DNA of 64,000 nucleotides from Solitalea lacus (GCF_022014595.1 NZ_CP091740.1:2406200-2470199), one strand, 5' to 3'; positions 1-10,700 are shown, counted from the first letter of the stretch. The notes: a model not told the origin generated them from the letters alone. Program-made: numbers and translations.

Positions 1-1983
1 ACTTTCGGAAGAGTAAGACCTGTGCACACAAATGCAGTAATTTTTGCATTTGTGGGAAATGCTATTTTCACGGGTGTTTACTATTCATTGCAGCGTCTTT
101 GTAAGGCACGAATGTTTAGCGATTTTCTAAGCAAACTCCATTTTTGGGGATGGCAATCCATCATAGTCCTTGCAGCAGTCACTCTTCTACTAGGATACAC
201 TACTGGTAAAGAATATGCTGAATTAGAATGGCCACTTGATATTGCTATCACTTTAATTTGGGTTGTTTTTGGTGTAAATATGTTTGGTACCATCCTTAAG
301 CGAAGGGAAAAGCATATTTATGTAGCCATTTGGTTCTATATTGCCACTTTGGTTACCATTGCGGTTTTACACATCGTGAACTCTATTGAATTGCCAGTTA
401 CAGCTTTAAAAAGCTATTCGGCTTACGCAGGAGTACAAGACGCCCTTGTGCAATGGTGGTATGGACATAATGCGGTTGCATTTTTCCTTACTACACCTTA
501 TTTGGGACTCATGTACTACTTTTTGCCTAAAGCTGCTAATCGTCCCGTTTATTCTTACAAACTTTCAATTGTTCACTTTTGGGCACTCATATTCTTGTAT
601 ATCTGGGCAGGTCCTCACCACTTGCTTTATACAGCATTGCCTGACTGGGCTCAATCATTAGGAACTGTTTTCTCTGTTATGCTTTTAGCTCCATCATGGG
701 GAGGTATGCTTAATGGGCTTTTAACTTTGCGTGGGGCTTGGGATAGAGTTAGAGAAGAGCCAGTGCTCAAATTCTTTGTGGTTGCGTTAACAGCATATGG
801 TATGGCCACTTTTGAAGGCCCGATGCTTTCGCTGAAAAATATTAACGCAATAAGCCATTTTACTGATTGGACGGTGGCACACGTACACGTTGGTGCTTTG
901 GGATTTAATGGTTTCTTAACCTTTGCAGTTCTTTACTGGTTATTCCCGAAATTATTTAAAACAGAACTATATTCTAAGAAATTGGCCAATTGGCATTTCT
1001 GGTTAGGAACATTAGGAATTATCTTTTATGCTGTTCCTTTGTACTGGGCCGGATTTACACAGAGTTTAATGTGGAAAGAGTTTACAGAAGAAGGATTGTT
1101 GAAATATCCAAACTTCCTTGAAACTGTGCAGCAGGTTCTTCCAATGTATGCAATGCGTGCTCTAGGTGGTAGTATATATTTGACAGGTGTTATTGTAATG
1201 ACCTACAACCTTATTAAAACAGCTAGATCGGGTTCGTTTGTTGCTAATGAACCAGCTGAAGCTCCTGCATTAGAACATGAAGCATCACATACTGGAGAAT
1301 TTTGGCATCGTGTGCTTGAACGTAAACCTACCTTAATGCTTGTAGGAAGCTTAATTGTGATATTAATCGGTGGATTAGTTGAAATGATTCCAACATTTCT
1401 GGTTAAATCAAATATTCCTACGTTAAGTAGTGTTAAACCATATACTCCACTTGAATTGCAAGGACGAGACATCTATCTGCGTGAAGGATGTTACAATTGC
1501 CACTCACAAATGATCAGACCTTTCCGTGATGAAACTGTACGTTACGGAGAATATTCTAAAGCAGGAGAATTTGTTTATGATCATCCGTTCCAATGGGGGT
1601 CAAAACGTACAGGACCTGATTTGCAAAGGATTGGTGGTAAGTATCCTGATTCTTGGCACTTTAACCACATGTTTGATCCACCATCAATGGCACCGGGTTC
1701 AATTATGCCGCCATATCCATTCTTGTTGGACAAGCAACTTGACATTAGTACAACTCCAGCCAAAATTAGGGCTATGCAAACTTTAGGAGTACCTTATTCT
1801 GCAGGGTATGATCAAAAAGCAAATGAAGATCTTAAAAAGCAAGCCTTAGCAATAACAGCCAGTTTGAAAAAGGATGGTATTGATACTAAGAGTGATCGTG
1901 AAATTATTGCATTAATTGCTTATCTGCAACGTATGGGTACTGATATTAAAGGACAAAATAAAATGACTCAAACTAATAAATAA
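1..1983 (+). CDS. ccoNO: cbb3-type cytochrome c oxidase, fused subunits I and II (CcoN-CcoO), 5' partial
   Basis: The reading frame is open from base 1, so the gene begins upstream of the window; the GTG at 22 lies inside the protein (the context GRVRPVHTNA is typical CcoN). The first roughly 430 visible residues are a multi-helix haem-copper oxidase core with conserved histidines (for example AHVHVGALG, the high-spin haem region). After a further transmembrane anchor comes a CcoO-type cytochrome c domain with the haem motif CYNCH near codon 497 and the conserved MIRPFRDE and GPDLQRIGGKYP blocks. In the family, CcoN reduces O2 to water and CcoO passes electrons to it. The fusion of the two is common in Bacteroidota. 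It is the first gene of a six-gene plus-strand cluster. Confidence 0.96.
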   Translation, partial: TFGRVRPVHTNAVIFAFVGNAIFTGVYYSLQRLCKARMFSDFLSKLHFWGWQSIIVLAAVTLLLGYTTGKEYAELEWPLDIAITLIWVVFGVNMFGTILKRREKHIYVAIWFYIATLVTIAVLHIVNSIELPVTALKSYSAYAGVQDALVQWWYGHNAVAFFLTTPYLGLMYYFLPKAANRPVYSYKLSIVHFWALIFLYIWAGPHHLLYTALPDWAQSLGTVFSVMLLAPSWGGMLNGLLTLRGAWDRVREEPVLKFFVVALTAYGMATFEGPMLSLKNINAISHFTDWTVAHVHVGALGFNGFLTFAVLYWLFPKLFKTELYSKKLANWHFWLGTLGIIFYAVPLYWAGFTQSLMWKEFTEEGLLKYPNFLETVQQVLPMYAMRALGGSIYLTGVIVMTYNLIKTARSGSFVANEPAEAPALEHEASHTGEFWHRVLERKPTLMLVGSLIVILIGGLVEMIPTFLVKSNIPTLSSVKPYTPLELQGRDIYLREGCYNCHSQMIRPFRDETVRYGEYSKAGEFVYDHPFQWGSKRTGPDLQRIGGKYPDSWHFNHMFDPPSMAPGSIMPPYPFLLDKQLDISTTPAKIRAMQTLGVPYSAGYDQKANEDLKKQALAITASLKKDGIDTKSDREIIALIAYLQRMGTDIKGQNKMTQTNK

Positions 1984-1991
1984 GTTAGATC

Positions 1992-2165
1992 ATGAAATTT
2001 ATCAATTATCTCGAATCGATTTCAGGAGTAAGTGTTTACCCTATGATTTCTTTGATGGTATTCTTCATTTTCTTTATTGCACTTGGTATTTATGTTTTGA
2101 AAGCTCCTAAGCAATATTTTGATGAAGTAAGCAATATTCCACTGGAAGGAAACGAAAACAACTAA
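1992..2165 (+). CDS. ccoQ: CcoQ-like small membrane subunit of cbb3 oxidase
   Basis: A 57-residue ORF starting with ATG 8 bases after the ccoNO stop. It has one hydrophobic helix at about residues 16-37 (MISLMVFFIFFIALGIYVL), followed by a short polar tail with acidic residues. Size, topology and position between ccoO and ccoP are those of CcoQ/FixQ, which stabilises the oxidase complex in the inner membrane. Sequence conservation in this family is low, so the call rests mainly on context. Confidence 0.85.
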   Translation: MKFINYLESISGVSVYPMISLMVFFIFFIALGIYVLKAPKQYFDEVSNIPLEGNENN

Positions 2166-2192
2166 TTTAAATTAACACAAAACAGTTTGAGA

Positions 2193-3185
2193 ATGAAATT
2201 CCGAACTTCTATTAAACCTTTATTGGTTTTGCTACTTACAATGTTGTTTAGTAAAACAGTTTTAGCTGTGCAACAACTTGGACAATTTGGGCCTGGCGCC
2301 GGAACTCCCGCTGAAGACAAAGCCTCTGCCTCTTCCGCCGATTTAGTTTTTTATGTACTATCGGCAACAGTAATTGTGGAATTATTAGCCATTGTGTTTT
2401 TGGCAATTGTAATTCTTAAACTTATAAAAGTGTACTATGGAGTTGAGGTTAAGTCAGTATTGTTAAATAAAGTTCAAGAGGAAGCAGCAGTCAAGCCGGC
2501 CAAAAAGAAATGGTATTCCTTTGAACGTATCAATAAAACTGTGTCTATTGAAAAAGAAGGTGAGTTATTGATGGATCACGATTATGACGGTATACGCGAA
2601 CTAGATAATAAAATGCCACCATGGTTTATTTGGTTGTTTAATGTAACTATTTTCTTTGCTGTTGTTTACTTACTTGTATATCACGTTTTCCGGTCGGCGC
2701 CATTACAAATTCAAGAATATAAAAACGAATTGGCAGTCGCAGAAAAGCAATCAGAAGAATTCCGTAAAAAATCGGCCAGCTTGGTTGATGAAAATTCTGT
2801 AGTACTACTTACTGATCAAGCTCAAATTAAATCAGGTCAAACCATATTCAATACCAATTGTGTCGCTTGTCACGGTTCAAAAGGTGAAGGTGGGGTAGGA
2901 CCTAATTTGACTGACGATTATTGGCTGCACGGAGGAAGTGTTAAAAACATTTTTAAAACAATTAAATATGGTGTTCCTGAAAAAGGAATGAAATCTTGGC
3001 AACAGGATATATCTCCTTCACAAATGCAAGAATTGGTAAGTTTTATTAAAACCTTGCATGGTACTAATCCTCCAAATGCAAAGGAAAAGCAAGGTGAATT
3101 GTATAAAGATGGATCGGAAGCAGAAACCAAACCAGCAGATACGACAAAAACTAAGGCTGATTCGTTAAATACTGCAAAAATGTAA
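2193..3185 (+). CDS. ccoP: cbb3-type cytochrome c oxidase subunit III (CcoP), single-haem form
   Basis: 330 residues from the ATG at 2193; an in-frame TTG at 2187 is possible but less likely. An N-terminal hydrophobic segment ending in a signal-like VLA is followed by a helix at about residues 45-75, a cytosolic linker, a second helix (about 144-165) and a periplasmic cytochrome c domain with one CVACH motif at about residues 223-227. Proteobacterial CcoP has two c-type haems; only one is visible here, as in many Bacteroidota. The C-terminal 35 residues are a low-complexity Lys/Asp/Thr tail. It feeds electrons to the CcoNO core. Confidence 0.94.
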   Translation: MKFRTSIKPLLVLLLTMLFSKTVLAVQQLGQFGPGAGTPAEDKASASSADLVFYVLSATVIVELLAIVFLAIVILKLIKVYYGVEVKSVLLNKVQEEAAVKPAKKKWYSFERINKTVSIEKEGELLMDHDYDGIRELDNKMPPWFIWLFNVTIFFAVVYLLVYHVFRSAPLQIQEYKNELAVAEKQSEEFRKKSASLVDENSVVLLTDQAQIKSGQTIFNTNCVACHGSKGEGGVGPNLTDDYWLHGGSVKNIFKTIKYGVPEKGMKSWQQDISPSQMQELVSFIKTLHGTNPPNAKEKQGELYKDGSEAETKPADTTKTKADSLNTAKM

Positions 3186-3224
3186 TTTGATTCAATATTC
3201 TTAAGATATACCAAACGCACTCAG

Positions 3225-3253
3225 TGCACTCCGGCAATTGAGATCGGAGTGCA
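3225..3253 (+). terminator. Hairpin between ccoP and ccoG
   Basis: A perfect 9-bp stem (TGCACTCCG at 3225-3233 with CGGAGTGCA at 3245-3253) with an 11-base loop. No clean T-run follows, so it may be an attenuator or an mRNA processing/stability element that separates the structural genes from the assembly genes rather than a full terminator. Confidence 0.35.
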
Positions 3254-3312
3254 TAATTAATTACTTTCTAATTGACTTCATTCAGAAGCACTAAAATCCA
3301 TAAGAGTTGAAA

Positions 3313-4725
3313 ATGGCTCAAGAAGATGTATTATATGACGATGATGATTTTAGAAATCATTTAGCTACAGTTGATGAAAAAGGTAAACGTAAATGGATTT
3401 ATGCACAAGAACCCTCAGGAAGGTATTTTAACTATCGCACTTTATTAAGCATAGTATACCTCATTATATTTTTCGCATTACCTTTTATTAAAGTAAATGG
3501 TCACCCTCTTTTTTTATTTAATATTTTAGATCGAAAGTTTACTTTATTTGGTGTTACTTTTTGGCCACAAGATTTCTTCATTTTTGGTCTTGGAATGATA
3601 ACCTTCCTGGTTTTCATTGTTCTTTTTACTGCTATTTTCGGTCGTGTTTTTTGTGGTTGGGCCTGCCCTCAAACTATATTTATGGAAATGGTTTTCCGAA
3701 AAATCGAATATTGGATTGAAGGAAATAATAACCAACAACGAGTTTTGAATAATGGCCCATGGACGAATACTAAAATCTTTAAGAAAAGTCTTAAACACTT
3801 TATCTTTTTAGCTATATCATTTCTCATAGCCAACACCTTTTTAGCTTATGTAATAGGTGTTGATGAACTTTTGAAAATCATTGGTGAACCTATTGGACAA
3901 CATTTTACTGGTTTTATAGCCTTGTTAATTTTTACATTTGTTTTTTATGGCGTGTTTTCTTACATGCGAGAACAAGTATGTATAGCCATTTGTCCTTACG
4001 GAAGGTTACAAGGTGTTTTGCTTGATAAGGATTCAATAGTTGTTGCTTACGATAGAATTAGGGGAGAAAAGCGCGGAAAATTCAGGAAAAATGAGGCTCG
4101 AACACTCGGCGATTGTATTGACTGTTATCAGTGCGTTAAGGTTTGTCCAACAGGAATCGATATTAGAAATGGTACTCAATTAGAATGTGTAAACTGTACA
4201 GCTTGTATTGATGCCTGTGATAATATTATGGATAAGGTTGGGTTACCAAGAGGGTTAATTCGTTTTGCATCTGAAAATAATATAGCTAATAAGGAAAAGT
4301 TTCGATTAACACCACGAATTAAGGCCTACTCTGCAGTACTTGTTTTATTGGTTGGTGCAATGGTTGCAATGTTAGCTACCCGGAAGGATTTAAGCACAAC
4401 AATAACTAGAGTAGGGGGGATGTTGTATCAAAAACAACCTAATAATCGCGTTAGTAATTTATATAACATTAAAATATTAAATAAAACTAGGCATCAATTG
4501 CCAATTCAATTAAAAATTGAGAATGATGGTATTAATGCTGAAATAAAAATGGTAGGCAAATCACTTGTAGTAAAGGCAGAAGAAACAGAAAATAGTACTT
4601 TTTTTATCATTTTGCCACAATCGGCAATAAATAAACGGAAAACTAGCTTAAGAGTTGGAATTTATAACGGTAATAAAAAACTTGAAACCATAAATACATC
4701 ATTCCTTGGGCCTTTAACTGATTAA
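3313..4725 (+). CDS. ccoG: Cytochrome c oxidase accessory protein CcoG (RdxA/FixG family)
   Basis: 470 residues from the ATG at 3313 (a TTG at 3307 is in frame). Several transmembrane helices surround ferredoxin-like cysteine clusters: CGWACPQ near residue 115, CIAICPYGR near 225, and two 4Fe-4S motifs CIDCYQCVKVCP and CVNCTACIDACD near 265-305. The C-terminal 120 residues are a predicted periplasmic Ig-like domain, as in the family. CcoG is known as a cupric reductase needed for copper delivery to cbb3 oxidase. It is followed by ccoH after 13 bases. Confidence 0.96.
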   Translation: MAQEDVLYDDDDFRNHLATVDEKGKRKWIYAQEPSGRYFNYRTLLSIVYLIIFFALPFIKVNGHPLFLFNILDRKFTLFGVTFWPQDFFIFGLGMITFLVFIVLFTAIFGRVFCGWACPQTIFMEMVFRKIEYWIEGNNNQQRVLNNGPWTNTKIFKKSLKHFIFLAISFLIANTFLAYVIGVDELLKIIGEPIGQHFTGFIALLIFTFVFYGVFSYMREQVCIAICPYGRLQGVLLDKDSIVVAYDRIRGEKRGKFRKNEARTLGDCIDCYQCVKVCPTGIDIRNGTQLECVNCTACIDACDNIMDKVGLPRGLIRFASENNIANKEKFRLTPRIKAYSAVLVLLVGAMVAMLATRKDLSTTITRVGGMLYQKQPNNRVSNLYNIKILNKTRHQLPIQLKIENDGINAEIKMVGKSLVVKAEETENSTFFIILPQSAINKRKTSLRVGIYNGNKKLETINTSFLGPLTD

Positions 4726-4738
4726 AAATGAAAAGATT

Positions 4739-5182
4739 ATGAAATTGAATTGGAAATATTTTACGATTATATTTTTTCTGAGTTTCGTAGTGTTCATTTT
4801 GTTTTTGGCTTACAGAGCAATGCGAGAAAATTTTGAGCTGATTTCACCAAATTACTATGCTGATGAACTTAAATATCAAGAGAAAATTAACGCTAGTGAA
4901 AATGCTGGAACATTAAGTGAATCTTTAAAAGTTGAAGCAATAAATAAATCGATTACTATCGATTTACCTAAGGATTTTGAGGGTAAATCAATATCTGGTG
5001 AAATTAATTTAGTACGCCCTTCTGATAAAAGTAAGGATGTAAAGGTTCCGCTCAATGCTTCAATGAAGGGTGTCCAGCAAATTTCTTCCAACAAATTTGT
5101 AAAGGGATTATATCTATTGCAAATACAAGTTAAATGTGATGGAAAAGACTATTTCTTTGAACAGAATATCTTTATGCAATAA
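4739..5182 (+). CDS. ccoH: FixH/CcoH family cbb3 assembly protein
   Basis: 147 residues with one N-terminal transmembrane helix (about residues 7-26) and a periplasmic domain containing the family-typical SPNYYADELKYQEKI segment, followed by a small beta-rich FixH domain. CcoH is needed for stable assembly of the cbb3 complex. It lies between ccoG and a TauE/SafE-like gene, 10 bases from the latter, which fits one operon. Confidence 0.92.
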   Translation: MKLNWKYFTIIFFLSFVVFILFLAYRAMRENFELISPNYYADELKYQEKINASENAGTLSESLKVEAINKSITIDLPKDFEGKSISGEINLVRPSDKSKDVKVPLNASMKGVQQISSNKFVKGLYLLQIQVKCDGKDYFFEQNIFMQ

Positions 5183-5192
5183 AGCTTAAATC

Positions 5193-5894
5193 ATGATTGA
5201 AGCCTTTATTTTTGGTTTTATTGGCAGCTTTCATTGTATAGGTATGTGTGGCCCAATTGCAATGGCATTGCCGGTAAGAGAACATAATTCAATTTTAAAT
5301 CGAATTAGTATTGTAATGCTTTACAACATAGGTAGGGTACTTACTTATGCTGTCATTGGATTGTTATTCGGTCTAATTGGAATGGGTGTTAGGTTAGCTG
5401 GATTTCAACAAGGGTTATCTATTTTCTTAGGAATAATCATGTTAGTTATTACGTATTTCACCTACTTCAATCGTGGAAAATTATTTAAAGTAGATATATT
5501 GCAAAAGCCTTTAAACAGTATAAGGCAGGCGATTGGAAAGTTATTTAGAGCGCAATCTGCCTTATCATTGTTTGGTATAGGCTTGCTAAATGGGTTGCTT
5601 CCTTGTGGCTTTGTTTATTTAGGTGTCATTTGGACAACTTCATTAGGTAATACATTACATGGAGTGCTATTTATGACTTTTTTTGGCTTAGGAACAATTC
5701 CGGCAATGCTCGGCGTAAGTTTAATGAGTAACCTGTTTAACCTAAGTTTGCGTAATAAAATAAACAAAGTAATTCCTGTATTTATGCTTGTAGTTGGAAT
5801 ACTGTTAATTGTTAGAGGATTAAATTTAGGAATACCTTTTATCAGTCCCCATATCGAAAACCTCCAAACCGCTTCTCCAACCAACTGCCACTAA
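5193..5894 (+). CDS. TauE/SafE-like (DsbD_2/UreH domain) membrane protein linked to cbb3 assembly
   Basis: 233 residues with about six transmembrane helices. The N-terminus carries the motif GSFHCIGMCGPIAMALP and the middle carries GLLNGLLPCGFVYLG; paired Cys-containing motifs of this kind characterise the cytochrome-biogenesis/UreH-like transmembrane family often annotated as sulfite exporter TauE/SafE. In Bacteroidota and proteobacteria such a gene commonly closes the ccoGH cluster, where a role in copper or redox handling for cbb3 assembly is suspected but not shown by the sequence. It is the last gene of the operon. Confidence 0.85.
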   Translation: MIEAFIFGFIGSFHCIGMCGPIAMALPVREHNSILNRISIVMLYNIGRVLTYAVIGLLFGLIGMGVRLAGFQQGLSIFLGIIMLVITYFTYFNRGKLFKVDILQKPLNSIRQAIGKLFRAQSALSLFGIGLLNGLLPCGFVYLGVIWTTSLGNTLHGVLFMTFFGLGTIPAMLGVSLMSNLFNLSLRNKINKVIPVFMLVVGILLIVRGLNLGIPFISPHIENLQTASPTNCH

Positions 5895-5917
5895 TAAACG
5901 AATATCCTTTAGTGTAA

Positions 5918-5955
5918 AAGAAGAAAAAAACGGCACTACTGTTAATAGTACCGTT
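5918..5955 (-). terminator. Intrinsic terminator of the PafA-like gene
   Basis: Stem AACGG/CCGTT and ACTA/TAGT separated by one mismatch, loop of 7 bases (hairpin 5929-5955). On the minus strand it is followed by a T-rich run (complement of the A-run at 5922-5930). It also sits 35 bases after the plus-strand operon end and may serve both. Confidence 0.75.
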
Positions 5956-5990
5956 TGGAATATTTTGAGCTCAATATTATTTGAACAAAA

Positions 5991-7616
5991 CTATTTTGTT
6001 AAATCCTGAATTGGTAGTCCTACACAACCTACTGGTTCTTGGATATTTAGCAAAGTTGCAAGGGTGGCTGCAATATCAACAATTTCGGTACGTTGACTGA
6101 TTGATTTTGGTTGAATATTCCAACCATACCAAATAAGTGGAACATGAGTATCATTAGTATATATACTGCCGTGTGTTGTTCCCTGCATTTTACTTCCCGA
6201 CATCCAGCTTGGTTTTTCCATTATATAAACATCCCCTGAACGTTTAACATTGATGCCGTTTTTGATCATTCTAAGTTGATAATCTGGTACGAGAGCATTG
6301 GAAATATTATTCAAATCGATCACATTAGCTATTCCATCCAATTGCATTAAAAAATCTTTAACAAGTGTAAATACATCTTCATACTTCACACTTTTTTCTT
6401 TTAAGAAAGAATGGTTGAAATATAATTGATCATTAATAGCATATTCAATCCATTTACCGTCTCCCAATTTTTCGGAAAGGTGAGTATTTAAAGCCTTGCT
6501 AATTTTCCTGTCATCATTAATTCCTGCCGGGATTTTTACGCTCAAATTATATCCTGCTACATTAGCTACCCCATGGTCGGCTGTTAAGAAAACAAGCACA
6601 TTCTCTTTCCCTAAATACGAATCTAGAAAGGTTAAGAGTTCTGAAATATCTTTATCTAAACGCATATAAGTGTCTTGCGCTTCAATTGAATTAGGGCCAA
6701 AAGCATGACCAACATAATCAGTTGAAGAGAAACTCACTGCAAGAAAGTCAGTATATTTACCTTTACCCAATTGCTCATTTTTTAATATGTTAATAGCAAA
6801 ATCTTTGGTCAAGGTATTGCCGAATGGAGTTGTTCTTAATACTTCATAGTTTACAGCTTTATGTGGAAACACTGGTTTTTCTTCACCAGGAAGCGGCCTT
6901 TCAAATGCTTGATCATCGGTTGCACTTTCAGTATATTGATTAATTGGTAATAGAGTTGTCCAGATTTGATTAAGATAACTATCGGCTGGACGCTTTTCAT
7001 TAACTTCTTTAACCCATTTAGGAAGTTCATTCATATAAAAGGAACTCGTAATCCAGTTTCCTGCTGAAGAATCGAACCAATAAGCTGCGTTAGCAGTATG
7101 TCCTGCAGGTAAAATAGAACCTCTGTCTTTTTGAGAAACTCCAATTACTCGTGAACCAAAGTTATTTGACAAACGTAATTGATCGGTAATTGTAGTTACG
7201 AGTAAATTTTTAGGGGACATTAGCCCTGCCTTTGAAGTACTGCCTACGGTTACCACTGTAGTATCCTCGGTACAATACATTCCCTTTTTAATATTTTTAT
7301 CATACCAATCATTACCTGCTATCCCATTTATTGCTGGTACACTTCCTGTATAAACTGAAGCGTGTCCTGGGCCAGTATATGTGGGTACATAACTGTAATG
7401 ATTGTTTTTGCAATTAGATCCTTGCTGCATTAATCGTTTAAATCCACCAGAGGAGTATTTATCGAAATAACGATAGAGGTAATCGTATCTCATTTGATCC
7501 ACCACAATACCAACCACCAATTTGGGTTTAGTTGGAGTTTGTTTTGTAGAACTTTGAGCTGAAGTGTTAAGACAGGTTACTATTATTGCAATAGTTAAAA
7601 TGGAATTTTTGAGCAT
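5991..7616 (-). CDS. pafA: PafA-like alkaline phosphatase / phosphodiesterase superfamily protein
   Basis: 541 residues with a signal peptide (about residues 1-20, ending TSA). The alkaline phosphatase core begins at VVGIVVDQMRYD. It has the Thr nucleophile in YTGPGH (T81), Asn in GNDWYD (N102) and the KDR pair (K163, R165). These match by position and motif the catalytic Thr, Asn, Lys and Arg of the Elizabethkingia PafA phosphate-irrepressible phosphomonoesterase. A metal-binding TADHG motif lies near residue 345. The protein should be periplasmic and release phosphate from organic monoesters. It has its own terminator. Confidence 0.93.
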   Translation of the reverse strand: MLKNSILTIAIIVTCLNTSAQSSTKQTPTKPKLVVGIVVDQMRYDYLYRYFDKYSSGGFKRLMQQGSNCKNNHYSYVPTYTGPGHASVYTGSVPAINGIAGNDWYDKNIKKGMYCTEDTTVVTVGSTSKAGLMSPKNLLVTTITDQLRLSNNFGSRVIGVSQKDRGSILPAGHTANAAYWFDSSAGNWITSSFYMNELPKWVKEVNEKRPADSYLNQIWTTLLPINQYTESATDDQAFERPLPGEEKPVFPHKAVNYEVLRTTPFGNTLTKDFAINILKNEQLGKGKYTDFLAVSFSSTDYVGHAFGPNSIEAQDTYMRLDKDISELLTFLDSYLGKENVLVFLTADHGVANVAGYNLSVKIPAGINDDRKISKALNTHLSEKLGDGKWIEYAINDQLYFNHSFLKEKSVKYEDVFTLVKDFLMQLDGIANVIDLNNISNALVPDYQLRMIKNGINVKRSGDVYIMEKPSWMSGSKMQGTTHGSIYTNDTHVPLIWYGWNIQPKSISQRTEIVDIAATLATLLNIQEPVGCVGLPIQDLTK

Positions 7617-7639
7617 ACTTTTTTATAAATGTTGCTCAA

Positions 7640-7674
7640 AAATAAAAAAGATTGCCTCATTAGAAGCAATCTTT
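7640..7674 (-). terminator. Intrinsic terminator of the PD40/barrel gene
   Basis: A perfect 9-bp stem (AAAGATTGC 7647-7655 with GCAATCTTT 7666-7674). On the minus strand the stem is followed by a T-rich tract (complement of 7640-7649). It lies 27 bases past the stop of the upstream minus-strand gene. Confidence 0.85.
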
Positions 7675-7701
7675 AATACTAATGTTTTGTTTCTTCAGCT
7701 A

Positions 7702-10700
7702 TTACCAACCTCCGCCAGAAATGAATAGTCCGAAATAAGGTTTAGGATTATATCGTTGAAATGGAATTGCTACATAAGGTTCCAAAACTGCATAACCAAA
7801 AAGATTCACTCTTAAAGTTAAACCTGAACTTACTATTGGTGAGTATACTAGTTTTTCAGGAGAAACTAAGTTTCCTCCTTGGTCATAAATAGGAGGTACA
7901 TATGGCTCTGGTTTCCAAGAAAGTTGTACAGGATAACCATTTCTCCAAGCTAAACCACCATCAACAAAAAATGCCAGATCGGAGAATAAAAAGCCTGATT
8001 TAATTTTTGAAAGCTTTTCAGGACCTGTTAATGGAAAGCGAACCTCAAAATTAGCAATGGCCATGTGGTCACCCAACAATTGTCGTTCATTAATTCCTTC
8101 TCCATTAAAGCTAAAATTATTATACAAAGAGTTTGTGTTATATGCCCTCACTAGTTGGTCATATCCAATATATATAGGATAAAGGAAATTTAAATCTTTA
8201 ACAGAGCCATACCTTCCATAATACATTCCTCTGAATGCAATTGTCCATGGTTTATAGTACAAGTATTTGCGATAATCAGCTGTTGCAGAAGTGAAATTAT
8301 ACGTTCCAATGCTTTGGCCTAATTGAAACCTAAAGCGCTCACCTTTTACCGGAGCAGTTAATCCAAATTGAGAATTATCACCAACAAAAGCACCTTGCAG
8401 GTTTAACAAGTTAAATGGTGTAAATCCAAGTGCTCGAGAGTCAAGCTTCTGCCTGTCGCTTCCTAATGGATAACCGGTTGATGCTTCATAGTAGTCGCTA
8501 TACTTATCGATGCGATAACTATAATGATTGAGACTCGTACTTAGTTCCCACCTTAATGTTTGTGATACAGGATAATAGCTATAGAATGCCAATTCCTCAA
8601 TAAAGGTACGCTGTCTGTAGAAAGGATACTCAACCACAGTTCTAGAGTCGTCGGTATATGTTGGTTCACCATAATAAGCACTTAAATAAGGAGTATGTGA
8701 TAGACCCAACCCCCAATTAACTCTTCCAGCACGATTTAAATAAGTTACCCCACCACCTATATCATATATTTCACCGTTTACTTGTGCAACTGCGAAAAGT
8801 TGATTGCGATCCAAAATATCACCAAATAAAAATCCAACGCCTCCAGCTACTCCTGTTCCAAATTGTGAGTTATACCCTACACCCACACCGCTCTGCTGAA
8901 CAGTAACCAAGCTAAATTTAGGTCGATAAGGTGCTTTTAAGTAATCTGATGAATTGTAAGGAATTTTAATATTTTCCAAATTTTTGCTCAAAATACTTTC
9001 TTTGGGAAGATCAAAAGGAGGTAGTAATGAAGCAGTAAAATCAGTTACTTGAGGATCAACTTTGAAGCGCGGAAAATCAGCAGCATCTGCCTTGTATAAA
9101 TTATAATCCCCGTGGCGGAACAAACAATAAGCAATTAAATCATTTTTGCCACCAACGCTAAATGCAGGTGCATCTTCTGTAATACCGCTTATTCCTGTAA
9201 AATATTTTGTTAACTTATAAATCTCTTTTGTTTCGATAGTGTATTCATACAGATTACGCATACCATCTGCGTTAGAAAGGAAGAATATCTTTTTATCATC
9301 ATTAGAAAATTGAGCATTGAAATTATTCGCACCAGGGAAAAAGTCCAGCACTTCAATTGTGTTACTTTCCAAGTTATAAATACAAATTTTATTTGAGCCG
9401 AATTTAAGTTTAGGCAAATCTGTATCTGAACCTCTGTCTGATGAAAATACTATGTATTTGCCATTATTAGACCAGCTTCCATGAAATTCTGAATGATAAT
9501 CATCTGTTAATCTTCTAACTTTTTTGGTTTGAAGATTATAAATGAATAAATCAGACTTGCCATTATTCATGGCTGAAATTAGCATTTGTTTACCATCAGG
9601 AGACCATGATGGATTAGAAAAATAGGGGAGAGAGTTAATCTTTATTTCTTCTATAGTTCTACCGCTTCTAACATCAACAAGCACCAATACACTTTTCCCT
9701 TTAATCATTACGATATAAGCATACCGTTGACCATCTGGAGACCAGGTACCAGCATCCTGTATGTAATTGTAGTTATCTACGTGTAATTTTTCCGCCTGTG
9801 ATGAAAGTTTTCTGATTACACGACCAGATCTTACATCAGCCAGGAATAAGTCAATAGAAAACAGATTCTTCTCACTGAAAAAGGTTACGTAATTACCATC
9901 AGGGCTTAAAACTGGAGAAATATTCATTTCGCCTAAATCTTCCTGACGGATTAACTTTTTACCCACTAATGCAATAGTATCTTGCATAAATGGTTTGTAA
10001 TTTTCAATTGTTCGAGTTTTCCACATATTGGATAAAACTCTTTCTTCATACCCCAAAGTACTGTCAACAGCCATTTGATAGCCAAACTTTGCAGTATTCA
10101 CAAACAGTGGTTTAACAACGGTATCCCCCCAAACTCCTGCTACAAAAGCCCAAAATGCTTGTCCGTAACGATATGGGAAATACTTATTGGTTGTAGTAAG
10201 GTCTTTTAAGCTTGGGAAGTCTTTGCTAACTACAGCATCACGCATCCACATAGCAGTATGTGAATCCTTTCTGCCTAAAGATAAGTATTCAGCCATACCC
10301 TCAACCATCCATAAAGGAAGGTTCTGAATGTTATATAAACTTAATGAGTCAGCATTTTTTAGAATGTCATATTGGAAGGCATGCACCAACTCATGTCCTA
10401 ATACGTGATCTGTTTGTGCATTGGCCTCAAAGAAAGGCATAAATACCCGGCCTCTATAACCTTCAGTAACACCACCGGTTCCTTGACCAATATTCTCATC
10501 AGATAAAGTGGTCTGCGAAAAATCCGAATGGTTATTATAAATCATTATTGGATTTTTATTATCAAATCGATGCTCAAGTACACTTCTATGACGATGGTAC
10601 CATCTTTCGCTCATATCTGCGAATTTATTGATCACCGTATCGTTATTCATGTAATTATAAATATCGAAATGTGGTGTCTTTAGGAGCTTGAACTTAAACT

